Assembly (NCBI RefSeq): GCF_001886735.1
Contig: NZ_CP018076.1
Coordinates: forward strand, 1,984,001 to 2,048,000
Direction of reading: 5' to 3'
DNA from: Sulfitobacter alexandrii
GTDB taxonomy: Bacteria > Pseudomonadota > Alphaproteobacteria > Rhodobacterales > Rhodobacteraceae
DNA: 64,000 nt
Positions 24,588 through 33,628 of this stretch are shown one piece after another. The notes below the pieces were generated by a model. It worked only from the letters and a program-made list of their open reading frames with translations, made no database searches and was not told where the DNA came from. Every line of letters begins with the position of its first letter. Positions within the stretch are counted from its first letter, which is position 1. The translations under genes and the position numbers were made by a program.

Positions 24588-25801
24588 CTACTGCCGGACC
24601 AGCGGCGCGCGGGCGGCATCCGCGTCCCGCCAGGCCAGAATCGCGTCCGCGATGCCGTTGACCATGACCGACCGCCACACCGGATCGCGCAGGTTCTTGA
24701 GGTCACGCTCGTTGCTGAGAAAGCCGACCTCGATAAGCACCGACGGGATGTCGGCGGATTTCAGAACCGAGAATCCGGCGCGCCGGAGGGGACGGCGGTT
24801 CAGCGGTCCGCCCGCCTGCTTCATCCCCTCGATCAGGGCGGCGGCCAACGCGGCGGAACGCGGTTCGGTTTCCTGACGCGCGAGGTCCAGAAGGATGCCC
24901 GCGACCTGGTCGTCCGACCCGGTCAGATCGGCCCCCGCGATGATATCCGCCCGATTGTGCCGCGCGGCCAGATGTTCGGTCGCGGCATCGCTCGCCTCGT
25001 CCGACAGGGTATAGACGGTCGCCCCCTTGGCCCCCCCTGGCTCAGGCTGTCCGCGTGCAGCGAGATGAACAGGTCCGCGTTCTGTTGGTGGGCGATGGCA
25101 ACCCGGTGTTCCAGCGCGACGAAGATGTCGTCGTCGCGGGTCAGCACCGCTTCGACGCCTGCCCGCACCAGCGCATCCCGAAGCGCGCGGGCAAAGCTGA
25201 GCATCAGGTCCTTTTCCGACACGCCCCCCGCCTCGGCACCGGGGTCGATGCCGCCGTGACCGGGGTCCAGCACCACGACAAAGCGGTCATCAGCGGGTTT
25301 GGCCGGCTTCGGCGGCGCGATCAGCGCCTTTGTCCACGACGGGTCGACCGGCGCACCCGCTGCGGCGGCGTATTCGTCGGCGGTGGCTTCCTTCATCGCG
25401 ATCTCCAGCGTCGCGGTGCCGCTTGCCTCGTCCACCGGCATGCCGATCTCGGTCGGGATCATCGGCACGGAAAGATCGGCCACCAGCCGCGACCAGCCGG
25501 GCTGGAACGCGCCGAAACGGACATCCGACACCCGCCCCGGTTCTCCGAGCAGCATGTCGGGGGCGATACCCGCCCAGTCGGCCTCGCGGAAGTCGACCAC
25601 GAGGCGTGCGGGATCGTCCAACAGGAAAACCCGGAACGGCACCCCCTGGCTCAGGCCGAGCCGAATGTCCGTGCGTCCGAACCAGCCATCGGTGATCCCG
25701 CTCCGCGCGCCGTCCACGCGGGCAAGTGCCGTCAGCTCCTGCGCCGACAGGGGCACGGCACAGAGCATCAAAGCCAGAAATGTCGAAAGAACTGCCCGCA
25801 T
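24588..25801 (-). pseudogene. amiC: N-acetylmuramoyl-L-alanine amidase (AmiC type), frameshifted in a C-run
   Basis: A periplasmic amidase that cleaves septal peptidoglycan, split by one missing base. ATG 25801 opens with a signal peptide (MRAVLSTFLALMLCAVPLSAQ), then an AMIN domain and the amidase_3 domain (VVLDPGHGGIDPGAE with the first zinc His; the LFISLHAD His). The frame then breaks after HADSLSQGG, and the other frame continues with RRAGFSVLKSADIPSVLIEVGFLSN, which holds the catalytic Glu, and ends at 24588. The break lies in the run of seven Cs at 25031-25037; an eighth C restores one 404-residue protein with all parts. This is either a real mutation or an assembly error. The gene is otherwise undamaged, which favours a recent event or an error. 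Confidence 0.88.
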
Positions 25802-25863
25802 ATGCCACCGCTTGACGCTGTTGTTGGGCCAAGGGTAGCACCAAAGCGGCAGTGCCGCCAGCC

Positions 25864-27006
25864 TCAGCGCGCGGCCATGAACGCCTTGAGCCGCGCCAGA
25901 CCCTCCGCGATGTCGACCGTGCTGCGGGCGTAGGAAAACCGCAAGGTGGACAGGCCCCGCGCCGGATCGAAGTCCAGCCCCGGCGTCACGGCAACGCCCG
26001 CCTTTTCAAGGATTTCCGCCGCAAGGAGCCGGCTGTCATGGGTCAGGGCCGACACGTCCGCATAGACGTAGAAAGCGCCGTACGGCGGGGCGATATCGGT
26101 AAATCCGGCCTCGGCCAGCCCCTCCAGCATCAGCGCGCGGTTGGCACGGTAGACGTCCATGTTCGCCTGCAGCTCCCCGTCGCAGTCCATCGCCGCCAGG
26201 GCGGCGATCTGGCTCGCATGGGGGGCGCAGATGAACAGGTTCTGCGCGATCCGTTCGACGATGCGCACGTGGTCCTCGGGCACCACCATCCAGCCGACAC
26301 GCCAGCCGGTCATGGAGAAATACTTGGAAAACGAATTGATGACGTAACAGTCGTCGGTCACCTCCAATGCGGTCACCGCCTTCTTCTCGTATTCGATGCC
26401 GTGATAGATCTCGTCCGAGATAAAGGACGCGCCCGCCGCATCGCAGGCGCCGACCAGTGCAGCCATGGCGTCGCGGTCCAGCATGGTGCCGGTGGGATTG
26501 GCGGGCGATGCGACCATCAGCCCGGCAAGGTCCATGCTCGCGAAATCGGCCGGAACAGGCTGATACCTGTTCTCGGGCGATGTGGGCAGGTCCACCGGAT
26601 CCAGGGCCAGCGCCTTGAGGATCTGGCGATAGCTCGGATAGCCGGGCGCGCCGATCCCCACCCTGTCGCCCGTGTCGAACAGCGCCGTGAACGCAAGGAT
26701 GAAGCCGCCCGAGGAGCCGGGCGTGATGACGACCCGCGAAGGGTCCAGATCGACATTGTACCAGTCGCCGTACATCCGGGCGATCCGCGCCCGGAGCGCG
26801 GGCAGACCCAAGGCGACGGTATAGCCCAACGGGCCTTGGCCCATGGCCTGTCCCAGCGCATCGACCGCCCCCCGAGGGGCGCCCGTACCGGGCTGGCCGA
26901 CCTCCATGTGGATGATGTGACGGCCTGCGGCCTCGGCGGCGGCAGCGGCCTGCATCACGTCCATCACAATAAAGGGATCGACAGCCGATCGGGTTGAACT
27001 TCGCAT
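25864..27006 (-). CDS. PLP-dependent class I/II aminotransferase
   Basis: A 380-residue fold-type I aminotransferase. MEVGQPGTGAP near the N terminus is the substrate-binding start seen in aspartate/alanine-type enzymes. SPANPTGTML holds the conserved Asn, DEIYHGIEY the Asp and Tyr contacts, and NSFSKYFSMTGWRVGW contains the PLP lysine (SKYF). A C-terminal Arg in STLRFSYARS would bind the substrate carboxylate. The start is ATG 27006; the open frame upstream runs over the divergent dsbA-like gene and is not used. It is probably an aspartate- or aromatic-type aminotransferase; the exact substrate cannot be assigned. Divergent from the two thioredoxin-fold genes, 78 bp apart. Confidence 0.92.
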   Translation of the reverse strand: MRSSTRSAVDPFIVMDVMQAAAAAEAAGRHIIHMEVGQPGTGAPRGAVDALGQAMGQGPLGYTVALGLPALRARIARMYGDWYNVDLDPSRVVITPGSSGGFILAFTALFDTGDRVGIGAPGYPSYRQILKALALDPVDLPTSPENRYQPVPADFASMDLAGLMVASPANPTGTMLDRDAMAALVGACDAAGASFISDEIYHGIEYEKKAVTALEVTDDCYVINSFSKYFSMTGWRVGWMVVPEDHVRIVERIAQNLFICAPHASQIAALAAMDCDGELQANMDVYRANRALMLEGLAEAGFTDIAPPYGAFYVYADVSALTHDSRLLAAEILEKAGVAVTPGLDFDPARGLSTLRFSYARSTVDIAEGLARLKAFMAAR

Positions 27007-27084
27007 GGGCTTGCTCCTAAGGTTGCGCAACTTGTCACCCCGCGCCGGTGCGCCGTCAACCCGCGCCCCCATGAAAGATTTGCC

Positions 27085-27828
27085 ATGATGTTCCGCCTTG
27101 CTGCCCCCGTCCTCGCCGCTGCCCTGGCCCTGCCCGCCGCCGCGATGGACCTGACGGAACTGACGGACGCCGAACGCGCCCAGTTCCGGGCCGAGGTGCG
27201 CGCCTACCTGATGGACAACCCGCAGGTCATCATGGAGGCGGTCGAGCTGCTTCAGACCCGCGAGGCCGAGGCACAGGCGCAGGCGGACGTGAACATGGTG
27301 TCCGACAACGCCGACGCGATCTTTGACGACGGCTTTTCCTGGGTGGGCGGCAACCCCGAGGGCGACATCACGCTGGTCGAATTCCTCGACTACCGCTGCG
27401 GATACTGCAAGCGCGCCCACGGCGAGGTCGCCAAGCTTCTGGAAACCGACGGCAACATCCGCATGATCGTCAAGGAATTACCGATCCTGGGCGAAGAATC
27501 CCTGCTGGCCTCCCGCTTTGCCATCGCGACGAAGCAGGTGGCGGGCGACGACGCCTACAAGGCGATGAGCGATGCCCTGATGGCCTTCAACGGGTCGATC
27601 ACGCTGCCCGCCATGCGCCGCATGGCCGAGACCTTCGGCTACGACGCCGACGCCATCGAAGCGCGGATGGACAGCGAGGACGTCACCGCCGAGATCGCCC
27701 AGACCCGCGCGCTCGCGCAAAAGCTGCAGATCTCCGGCACGCCGACCTTCGTCATGCAGGACGAGATGCTGCGCGGGTACCTGCCCTACGACCAGATGCA
27801 GGCCATCGTGGAAGAAAAGCGGGGCTGA
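27085..27828 (+). CDS. DsbA-family thiol:disulfide oxidoreductase
   Basis: A 247-residue periplasmic protein: signal peptide (residues 1-20), a helical N-terminal extension (DLTELTDAERAQFRAEVRAYL), then a thioredoxin-fold DsbA domain with the active site C105-GY-C108 (LDYRCGYCKRAH). A helical insert follows, and the cis-Pro loop SGTPTFV is near residue 212. The N-terminal extension with the CxYC site is typical of the ScsC/BdbD-like branch, which may oxidise or isomerise disulfides. The start is ATG 27085 (tandem ATG-ATG). The next gene begins 3 bp after its stop and shares the same N-terminal helical motif. Confidence 0.9.
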   Translation: MMFRLAAPVLAAALALPAAAMDLTELTDAERAQFRAEVRAYLMDNPQVIMEAVELLQTREAEAQAQADVNMVSDNADAIFDDGFSWVGGNPEGDITLVEFLDYRCGYCKRAHGEVAKLLETDGNIRMIVKELPILGEESLLASRFAIATKQVAGDDAYKAMSDALMAFNGSITLPAMRRMAETFGYDADAIEARMDSEDVTAEIAQTRALAQKLQISGTPTFVMQDEMLRGYLPYDQMQAIVEEKRG

Positions 27829-27831
27829 TCC

Positions 27832-28323
27832 TTGCGCCTCGCACGTCTGGCCGCCGTCCTTGTTGTCATGGGCGGCGTCGCCGCGATGGCGGAGACCCAA
27901 CTGACGGACCTGACACCCGCCGAAAGATCCGCCTTTGGCGCCGAGATCCGCGCGCTGCTGCTGGACGAGCCCGAGATCGTGGACAGCGCGCTGAACCCGC
28001 CCGGTCCCGCCGCGCAGGAGATGGCCCGAAAGATCGCGGACGATCAGGCCCTGCTCGCCGCGCTTGAACCCGAGATCCTGAAGGGTGCCCGGATCGCGCT
28101 GTTCGTCGGGCCGGAGTGTCCCACCTGCACCCGCGCGTCCGAGGAACTTGCCGCCTTGTCAGCCGAGTACGGGGTGGAGTTCATCCTGCACGACATGAAC
28201 GACCCGGCAACCGCCCGGCTGGCGGACCAGCTTGGGATGAACGAACTGCCGTTCTATGTATTGCCGGGCATGATCCTGCGGGGGCACATGCCGCCGATCG
28301 TCCTGCCACGCTATCTCGACTGA
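27832..28323 (+). CDS. Short DsbA-like periplasmic thioredoxin-fold protein with CPTC motif
   Basis: A 163-residue protein with a TTG start, 3 bp after the dsbA-like gene. It has a signal peptide (1-20) and a helical segment LTDLTPAERSAFGAEIRALLLDEPEIV that copies the one in the upstream paralogue. A minimal thioredoxin fold follows with C96-PT-C99 (GPECPTCTRASEEL) and a cis-Pro-like NELPFYVLPG near residue 140. The DsbA helical insert is missing, so it is much shorter. It probably arose by duplication, with drift of the second copy. It may be a partner reductant or isomerase of the first gene. The role is inferred from adjacency. Confidence 0.75.
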   Translation: MRLARLAAVLVVMGGVAAMAETQLTDLTPAERSAFGAEIRALLLDEPEIVDSALNPPGPAAQEMARKIADDQALLAALEPEILKGARIALFVGPECPTCTRASEELAALSAEYGVEFILHDMNDPATARLADQLGMNELPFYVLPGMILRGHMPPIVLPRYLD

Positions 28324-29451
28324 CTATTCCGCCGCTTCCGGGGCCGTTTCCGCCTCGATCTGCGCAGCGCGCTTTTCGACCTCTTCCACGATGTGGTCGA
28401 TCATGCCTTCATTGCCCAGCTTGTGGCTCTGCTTGCCGGCAAGATAGACCATGCCGGACCCGGCCCCGCCGCCGGTAAAGCCCACGTCGGTCATCAGCGC
28501 CTCGCCGGGGCCGTTGACCACGCAGCCGATGATGCTGAGGCTCATGGGCGTCTTGATGTGCTCGAGCCTTTTCTCGAGCGTCTCGACCGTCTTGATGACG
28601 TCGAAACCCTGCCGGGCGCAGGACGGGCAGGAAATGATGTTCACGCCCCGATGCCGCAACCCCAGTGACTTCAGGATCTCGTAGCCGACCTTGACCTCTT
28701 CGACCGGGTCCGCGGAAAGGCTCACGCGGACGGTGTCGCCAATCCCCATCCACAGCAGGTTGCCCAGCCCGATGGCGGACTTGATCGTGCCGGACATGAG
28801 GCCGCCGGCCTCCGTGATGCCAAGGTGAATGGGTGCGTCCGTGGCCTCTGCCAGCTTCTGGTAGGCCGCCGCGGCCATGAAGACATCGGACGCCTTGCAG
28901 CTGATCTTGAACTCGTGAAAATCGTTATCTTCCAGGATCTTGATGTGAGCCAGTCCGCTTTCGACCATCGCGTCCGGGCATGGCTCGCCGTATTTTTCCA
29001 GCAGGTGCCGTTCCAGCGACCCGGCGTTGACGCCGATGCGGATCGAACAATTGTGATCCCGCGCCGCCCTGATGACCTCGCGCACCCGCTTCTCGTCACC
29101 GATGTTGCCGGGGTTGATCCTCAGGCAGGCCGCGCCGGCCTCTGCCGCCTCGATCCCGCGCTTGTAGTGGAAATGGATGTCCGCGACGATCGGAACCGTC
29201 ACCTCGGGCACGATCTCACGCAGCGCCTTGGACGATGCTTCGTCCGGGACCGACACGCGCACGATATCCGCCCCCGCATCCGCCGCCGCCTGGATCTGGG
29301 CGATGGTCGCCTTGACGTCCGTGGTAAGCGTGTTGGTCATCGTCTGGACGGAGATCGGCGCACCGCCCCCGACAGGCACGTTGCCCACCATGATCTGACG
29401 GCTTTCGCGACGGTAGATATCGCGCCACGGACGGATGTGATTGAGCGACAT
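28324..29451 (-). CDS. ispG: 4-hydroxy-3-methylbut-2-en-1-yl diphosphate synthase (flavodoxin)
   Basis: A 375-residue enzyme of the non-mevalonate isoprenoid pathway that reduces MEcPP to HMBPP with a [4Fe-4S] cluster. The N-terminal TIM barrel begins with [20 protein letters not shown]. The C-terminal cluster domain has [15 protein letters not shown] and [13 protein letters not shown], which hold the three Cys ligands and the family signature. The length is typical of the two-domain bacterial form. It is downstream of the rodZ-like gene on the same strand (78-bp gap), a common order in Rhodobacterales. The start is ATG 29451. Confidence 0.97.
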   Translation of the reverse strand: MSLNHIRPWRDIYRRESRQIMVGNVPVGGGAPISVQTMTNTLTTDVKATIAQIQAAADAGADIVRVSVPDEASSKALREIVPEVTVPIVADIHFHYKRGIEAAEAGAACLRINPGNIGDEKRVREVIRAARDHNCSIRIGVNAGSLERHLLEKYGEPCPDAMVESGLAHIKILEDNDFHEFKISCKASDVFMAAAAYQKLAEATDAPIHLGITEAGGLMSGTIKSAIGLGNLLWMGIGDTVRVSLSADPVEEVKVGYEILKSLGLRHRGVNIISCPSCARQGFDVIKTVETLEKRLEHIKTPMSLSIIGCVVNGPGEALMTDVGFTGGGAGSGMVYLAGKQSHKLGNEGMIDHIVEEVEKRAAQIEAETAPEAAE

Positions 29452-29529
29452 TGCGGCTCCCTCGGGCTTGCGCGTTCTACAGGAACCTAGACACTCCCGA
29501 CCCCCTCTGCAATGGGGGGCCGCCCTCGG

Positions 29530-30801
29530 TCAGCGTGTCTGGCAGGGCATCGCCGCAAGCACCGCCGGGTCGATATCGGTACCGGCAAGATCGGCGAACA
29601 TCCGGCTCAGGGATTGTTCCTGCGTCGGGTCGACCGGGGCGTAAAGCTCGGCCAGCGCCTCGTGGTGCAGCGGCAGGTTCGACGTGATGGCACCCCGCGC
29701 CCCGACAGGCCCCACGCAGTTATCGGCAAGCGCGAAGTAGAGCGCACCGGATTCGCCCGTACGCAGCGTCGCCGGCTCCTCCGTCGCGGGAATTTCGTAG
29801 GTCTCGCCCTTGTTCATCACCTTTTCAAAGATGACAGACCCGTCCGCCGCGGTGACCCGCACCCATGACGGGTAGGCCGCGACCATGCGCACGACATCCG
29901 CGGCGCCTTCGACGACCTGCGGAACCGGCGCACCGGCCTGGTCAGGGGTACCCGGTACGGCATCGAGATCGAGTTCCGCCGTCCGGACCGCCCCGGCAGA
30001 GCGCTCCGCCGCCGTGTCGGCGAAATTGCCGACGGACCTTGGATCGATGGTGGAAATGGGCGCGTCACGGGCCACCAGCACGGGCACGTCCAGCGCCTGC
30101 GGGCGGTAGAGACGGTCAAGCGCATCGGCGCGCGGGGCCTCGATGGCCTGCGGTGCGTCCGGCGCTTCGTTGGCGTCGGGCGCGGCCGACAGCGCACCGT
30201 CAAGCGGATCGAGGTCCGACAGAACGACCGGGGTCTGATCCACGGGCGCGACCTGAACGCGCTGCACCTCCTGCAACACGCTCCAGCCGCCGAAACCGAT
30301 CGCACCGATCAGCGCGACCAGCACCAGCATCGACCCGATGGCCGAAGGTTCGATGCGGCTGAAAATGCTGTCGCCGACCGGCGTGAAGGGCATGTTGGGC
30401 CGGGCAAAGAGATCGGCCTCCTGAGGGCGTTTCCGCCGTTCCTCGAAGCTGGGCTTCTTGATGACCGAGGCTTCGGCGGACATGCCGTGCGCCACGGCAA
30501 AGCCGGATTCCGCGCAGAACGACGCAAATGCCTTGTCGGGATCCATGTTCAGATAACGCGCGTAGGAGCGAACGTATCCCGCGATGAAACCGGGAGTGTC
30601 GAAAGCGTCGGGATCCGCGTTTTCGATGGCCGCGATGTACGATGCCTTGATCCGCAATTCGCGCTGAACGTCCAGCAGGGATTTTCCCATCGTGGCGCGT
30701 TCGCCGCGCATCACATCGCCAAGGCGCAGCTCAAAGGCATCGAACCCTTTGGGTTCAGCTGTATCGTCTTCTATGATCTTGGAGGACCAACGCCCGATCA
30801 T
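29530..30801 (-). CDS. RodZ-like helix-turn-helix membrane protein
   Basis: A 423-residue protein with the RodZ architecture. Residues about 23-90 form an HTH_25 domain (FELRLGDVMRGERATMGKSL, then ELRIKASYIAAIENAD and FIAGYVRSYARYL). One TM helix lies near residues 152-172 (SMLVLVALIGAIGFGGW), followed by a long Pro/Asp/Ala-rich periplasmic linker and a C-terminal DUF4115 beta domain (PSWVRVTAADGSVIFEKVMNKGETYEIP). RodZ links MreB to the elongation machinery and sets rod shape. The linker is unusually acidic. The start is ATG 30801. It is followed by ispG and preceded by hemA on the same strand. Confidence 0.85.
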   Translation of the reverse strand: MIGRWSSKIIEDDTAEPKGFDAFELRLGDVMRGERATMGKSLLDVQRELRIKASYIAAIENADPDAFDTPGFIAGYVRSYARYLNMDPDKAFASFCAESGFAVAHGMSAEASVIKKPSFEERRKRPQEADLFARPNMPFTPVGDSIFSRIEPSAIGSMLVLVALIGAIGFGGWSVLQEVQRVQVAPVDQTPVVLSDLDPLDGALSAAPDANEAPDAPQAIEAPRADALDRLYRPQALDVPVLVARDAPISTIDPRSVGNFADTAAERSAGAVRTAELDLDAVPGTPDQAGAPVPQVVEGAADVVRMVAAYPSWVRVTAADGSVIFEKVMNKGETYEIPATEEPATLRTGESGALYFALADNCVGPVGARGAITSNLPLHHEALAELYAPVDPTQEQSLSRMFADLAGTDIDPAVLAAMPCQTR

Positions 30802-30872
30802 ATGCCATGCCCCGTATGTTCATTGCCTGCAACCTTGACCCGTCATCGCGCAGCCGATTCGAGTCTGGCCTT

Positions 30873-30895
30873 TTGTTAAGTCAAACCTAACACAA
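30873..30895. promoter_or_regulatory. Imperfect palindrome upstream of the rodZ-like gene
   Basis: TTGTTA and TAACACAA flank a centre of about 9 nt, 72 nt before the rodZ ATG on the minus strand. TTGACT on that strand overlaps it and could be a -35. Tentative operator. Confidence 0.3.
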
Positions 30896-30923
30896 GGCAA
30901 CGGGCAATACGAGTTTTTGCTGC

Positions 30924-32147
30924 CTAGCCAGCGGCTTCGGCACGATTCAGCGCACAATGCGACCACAAACCGTCCATCGCGTGAACAAGCGCATCCATCT
31001 CTTTCGGGCCATGCACCGGAGAGGGCGTGAAGCGCAGACGTTCGGTGCCCCGCGGCACGGTCGGGAAGTTGATCGGCTGGACGTAGATGCCGTGATCTTC
31101 CAGCAGCATGTCGGACAGCATCTTGGTGTGGACGGGATTTCCGACCATGACCGGCACGATGTGGCTGCCGTGGTCGATGATCGGCAGACCCAGCCCCTTG
31201 AGCCGCAGCTTCAGGATCTTGGCCTGCTGCTGGTGCTTCTCGCGCAGTTCCGGGGCACGCTTGAGAAAGGCGACTGAGGCCGCCGCACCCGCCGCCACGG
31301 CAGGCGGCAAGGACGTGGTGAAGATGAAACCCGGCGCATAGGACCGGATCGCGTCGCACATCTTGGCGCTCGCGGCGATATAGCCACCCATCACGCCGAA
31401 CGCCTTGGCCAGCGTGCCGTTGATGATGTCGAGCCGGTGCATCAGGCGGTCGCGCTCCGCGACGCCCGCGCCGCGGGGGCCGTACATGCCGACGGCGTGC
31501 ACCTCGTCGATGTAGGTCAGCGCGCCGAACTCGTCCGCAAGGTCGCAGATCGCCTCGATCGGGCCGAAATCCCCGTCCATCGAGTAGATCGACTCGAAAG
31601 CGATCAGCTTGGGCGCCGCGGGGTCGTCCGCCTCGAGCAGCTGGCGCAGGTGTTCGACGTCATTGTGCCGGAAGATCCGTTTGGCCCCGCCGTTGCGGCG
31701 GACGCCCTCGATCATCGACGCGTGGTTCAGCGCGTCGGAATAGATGATGAGGCCGGGAAACAGCTTGGGAAGCGTCGACAGCGTGGCATCGTTGGCGATG
31801 TAGGCCGAGGTGAACAGCAGCGCCGCTTCCTTGCCGTGCAGGTCCGCGAGTTCCGTTTCGAGGCGCTTGTGATAGACCGTGGTGCCGGAGATGTTCCGGG
31901 TTCCGCCCGAACCGGCGCCCGTGGCCCGCAGCGCTTCTTCCATCGCCTCCAGCACGACGGGGTTCTGGCCCATGCCGAGATAGTCGTTCCCGCACCACAC
32001 CGTGATGTCCTGCTCCGCCCCGTCGGGGCGTGTCCAGACCGCGTGGGGAAACTGGCCGCTGCGCCGTTCGATGTCGATGAATGTGCGGTAGCGCCCTTCC
32101 TCGTGCAGACGCGCAATGGCCTCGTCTAGCTTCGCGGTATAGTCCAT
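30924..32147 (-). CDS. hemA: 5-aminolevulinate synthase
   Basis: A 407-residue PLP enzyme that condenses glycine with succinyl-CoA, the C4 (Shemin) entry to haem and chlorophyll synthesis and a hallmark of alphaproteobacteria. The start ATG 32147 ([20 protein letters not shown]) follows GGAGAGG; an ATG 12 nt further up is not needed. Family features are [16 protein letters not shown], the acidic [13 protein letters not shown], and the PLP-Lys segment [18 protein letters not shown]. The length matches Rhodobacter HemA. It heads a minus-strand group with rodZ and ispG, but the 122-bp gap suggests a separate promoter for rodZ. Confidence 0.96.
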   Translation of the reverse strand: MDYTAKLDEAIARLHEEGRYRTFIDIERRSGQFPHAVWTRPDGAEQDITVWCGNDYLGMGQNPVVLEAMEEALRATGAGSGGTRNISGTTVYHKRLETELADLHGKEAALLFTSAYIANDATLSTLPKLFPGLIIYSDALNHASMIEGVRRNGGAKRIFRHNDVEHLRQLLEADDPAAPKLIAFESIYSMDGDFGPIEAICDLADEFGALTYIDEVHAVGMYGPRGAGVAERDRLMHRLDIINGTLAKAFGVMGGYIAASAKMCDAIRSYAPGFIFTTSLPPAVAAGAAASVAFLKRAPELREKHQQQAKILKLRLKGLGLPIIDHGSHIVPVMVGNPVHTKMLSDMLLEDHGIYVQPINFPTVPRGTERLRFTPSPVHGPKEMDALVHAMDGLWSHCALNRAEAAG

Positions 32148-32199
32148 GCGCCTCTCCATTTCTTCCAGTCACGACAGCCGGCAAGGCACCCGAAGCCGC

Positions 32200-32212
32200 G
32201 TTCTTTTAGAAC
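32200..32212. promoter_or_regulatory. Small palindrome in the hemA / MFS divergent region
   Basis: GTTCT-TTT-AGAAC lies 53 nt upstream of the hemA ATG in the 215-bp divergent region. It is a candidate operator for hemA control. No FNR box (TTGAT-N4-ATCAA) was seen beside it. Confidence 0.25.
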
Positions 32213-32362
32213 GAATATAGAAACGTTCCGGGACATTCAACTTCCACCGGGTGTACTTGGTGTCGCAGGGGCGGACCAGTCCGGAAATCCCCACTCCTCC
32301 GCCCCTGTCCGCGCTGCGGCAAAAGCCATTGCACGCAGGACGGGTTTGGGCGAAAGGAACCC

Positions 32363-33559
32363 ATGCAAGTTTCCAGGCCCGCCCCCTCCCCCGTCGAATT
32401 CATCATCCTGACCGCCCTGATGATCTCTCTGGTGGCACTGACCACGGACATCATGCTGCCGGCGCTGGACGTGATCGCGACCGATCTGGGGCATCCCGAC
32501 CCACTCGACGGGCATCTCATCATATCCGTTCTCTTTGCCGGATTCGCCCTGGGGCAGCTTCTGGTCGGGCCGTTGTCGGACAGCTACGGCCGCAAACCCG
32601 TGGCACACGCCAGTTACGTCGTCTTCTGCGCCGGCACCGTGATGTGCCTGCTGACCGCCAGCTTCGAGCTGATGCTCTTGGGCCGCCTGCTTCAGGGGCT
32701 GGGCATGTCCGGTCCGCGCATCATCGCCGTCGCCATCGTCCGCGACGGCCACGCCGGGCGGCAGATGGCCCGCATCATGTCGTTCGTGATGGCGGTCTTC
32801 ATCCTTGTGCCCGCCGTGGCCCCCAGCCTGGGACAGGTGCTCATCACCCTTTCCGGCTGGCGCGCCACCTTTGCGCTGCTGCTGGTGATGGCCTGCATCA
32901 CCTGGACATGGTTCGCCCTGCGACAGGTCGAGACACTGCCCCCAGAGGCGCGCCGCCCCCTGTCCGCGCGCAGCCTGCTCTCGGGCCTCCGCGAGATCCT
33001 GACGACCCCAGCCGCCATCGGCTACACGGTCTGCACCGGGCTCATCTTCGGCCCGTTCATCGCCTATCTCAGCCTCGCCCAGCAGATTTTCCAGACCACC
33101 TACGACACCGGCCTTAACTTCACGCTGTGGTTTGCCGCGGGGGCCCTTTCCATCGGGGTGGCCGCGATCGTGAACTCGGCGCTGGTGGAACGGCTGGGCA
33201 TGCGTTTCCTGTCGAACATGGCGCTCTCCGGCGCGCTTCTGGGCGGTGTCGCCTTCGGGGCTGTCGCCTGGGCGAGCGAGGGGCCGCCGCCCTTCGCGCT
33301 GTTCATGCTCTGGCTGATCTGCAATTTCTTCTTCATGGGGCTGCTGTTCGGCAATCTCAACGCGCTGGCGATGGAGCCTCTGGGCCATATCGCGGGGCTG
33401 GGGGCCGCCGTCGTGGGCGCGTTTTCCACCGGCATCGCCATCCCGGTGGGCACGCTGATCGCGGAAAACTTCACGGGCGGCCTCGGGCTTCTGACGCTGT
33501 CCTTCTCGACCTCCGCGTCGCTTTGCCTGCTGCTGGGCTGGCTGATCGACCGGCGCTAG
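32363..33559 (+). CDS. MFS drug exporter of the Bcr/CflA type
   Basis: A 398-residue protein with twelve membrane helices. Typical Bcr/CflA features are the TTDIMLPALDVIATDLG start of the first loop, GFALGQLLVGPLSDSYGRKP (motif A, after helix 2), and RLLQGLGMSGPRIIAVAIVRD with the conserved Arg in helix 4. It would export toxic compounds by proton antiport; the substrates cannot be named. The start ATG 32363 gives a short cytoplasmic N terminus ahead of helix 1. The gene is divergent from hemA and is followed after 69 bp by an M20 peptidase. Confidence 0.9.
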   Translation: MQVSRPAPSPVEFIILTALMISLVALTTDIMLPALDVIATDLGHPDPLDGHLIISVLFAGFALGQLLVGPLSDSYGRKPVAHASYVVFCAGTVMCLLTASFELMLLGRLLQGLGMSGPRIIAVAIVRDGHAGRQMARIMSFVMAVFILVPAVAPSLGQVLITLSGWRATFALLLVMACITWTWFALRQVETLPPEARRPLSARSLLSGLREILTTPAAIGYTVCTGLIFGPFIAYLSLAQQIFQTTYDTGLNFTLWFAAGALSIGVAAIVNSALVERLGMRFLSNMALSGALLGGVAFGAVAWASEGPPPFALFMLWLICNFFFMGLLFGNLNALAMEPLGHIAGLGAAVVGAFSTGIAIPVGTLIAENFTGGLGLLTLSFSTSASLCLLLGWLIDRR

Positions 33560-33628
33560 AGACCGGTCTCTGGACACCGGCGATGCGCCTGTTACGGTCG
33601 CGCGCAACATCACCAACGGAGCATCCCC

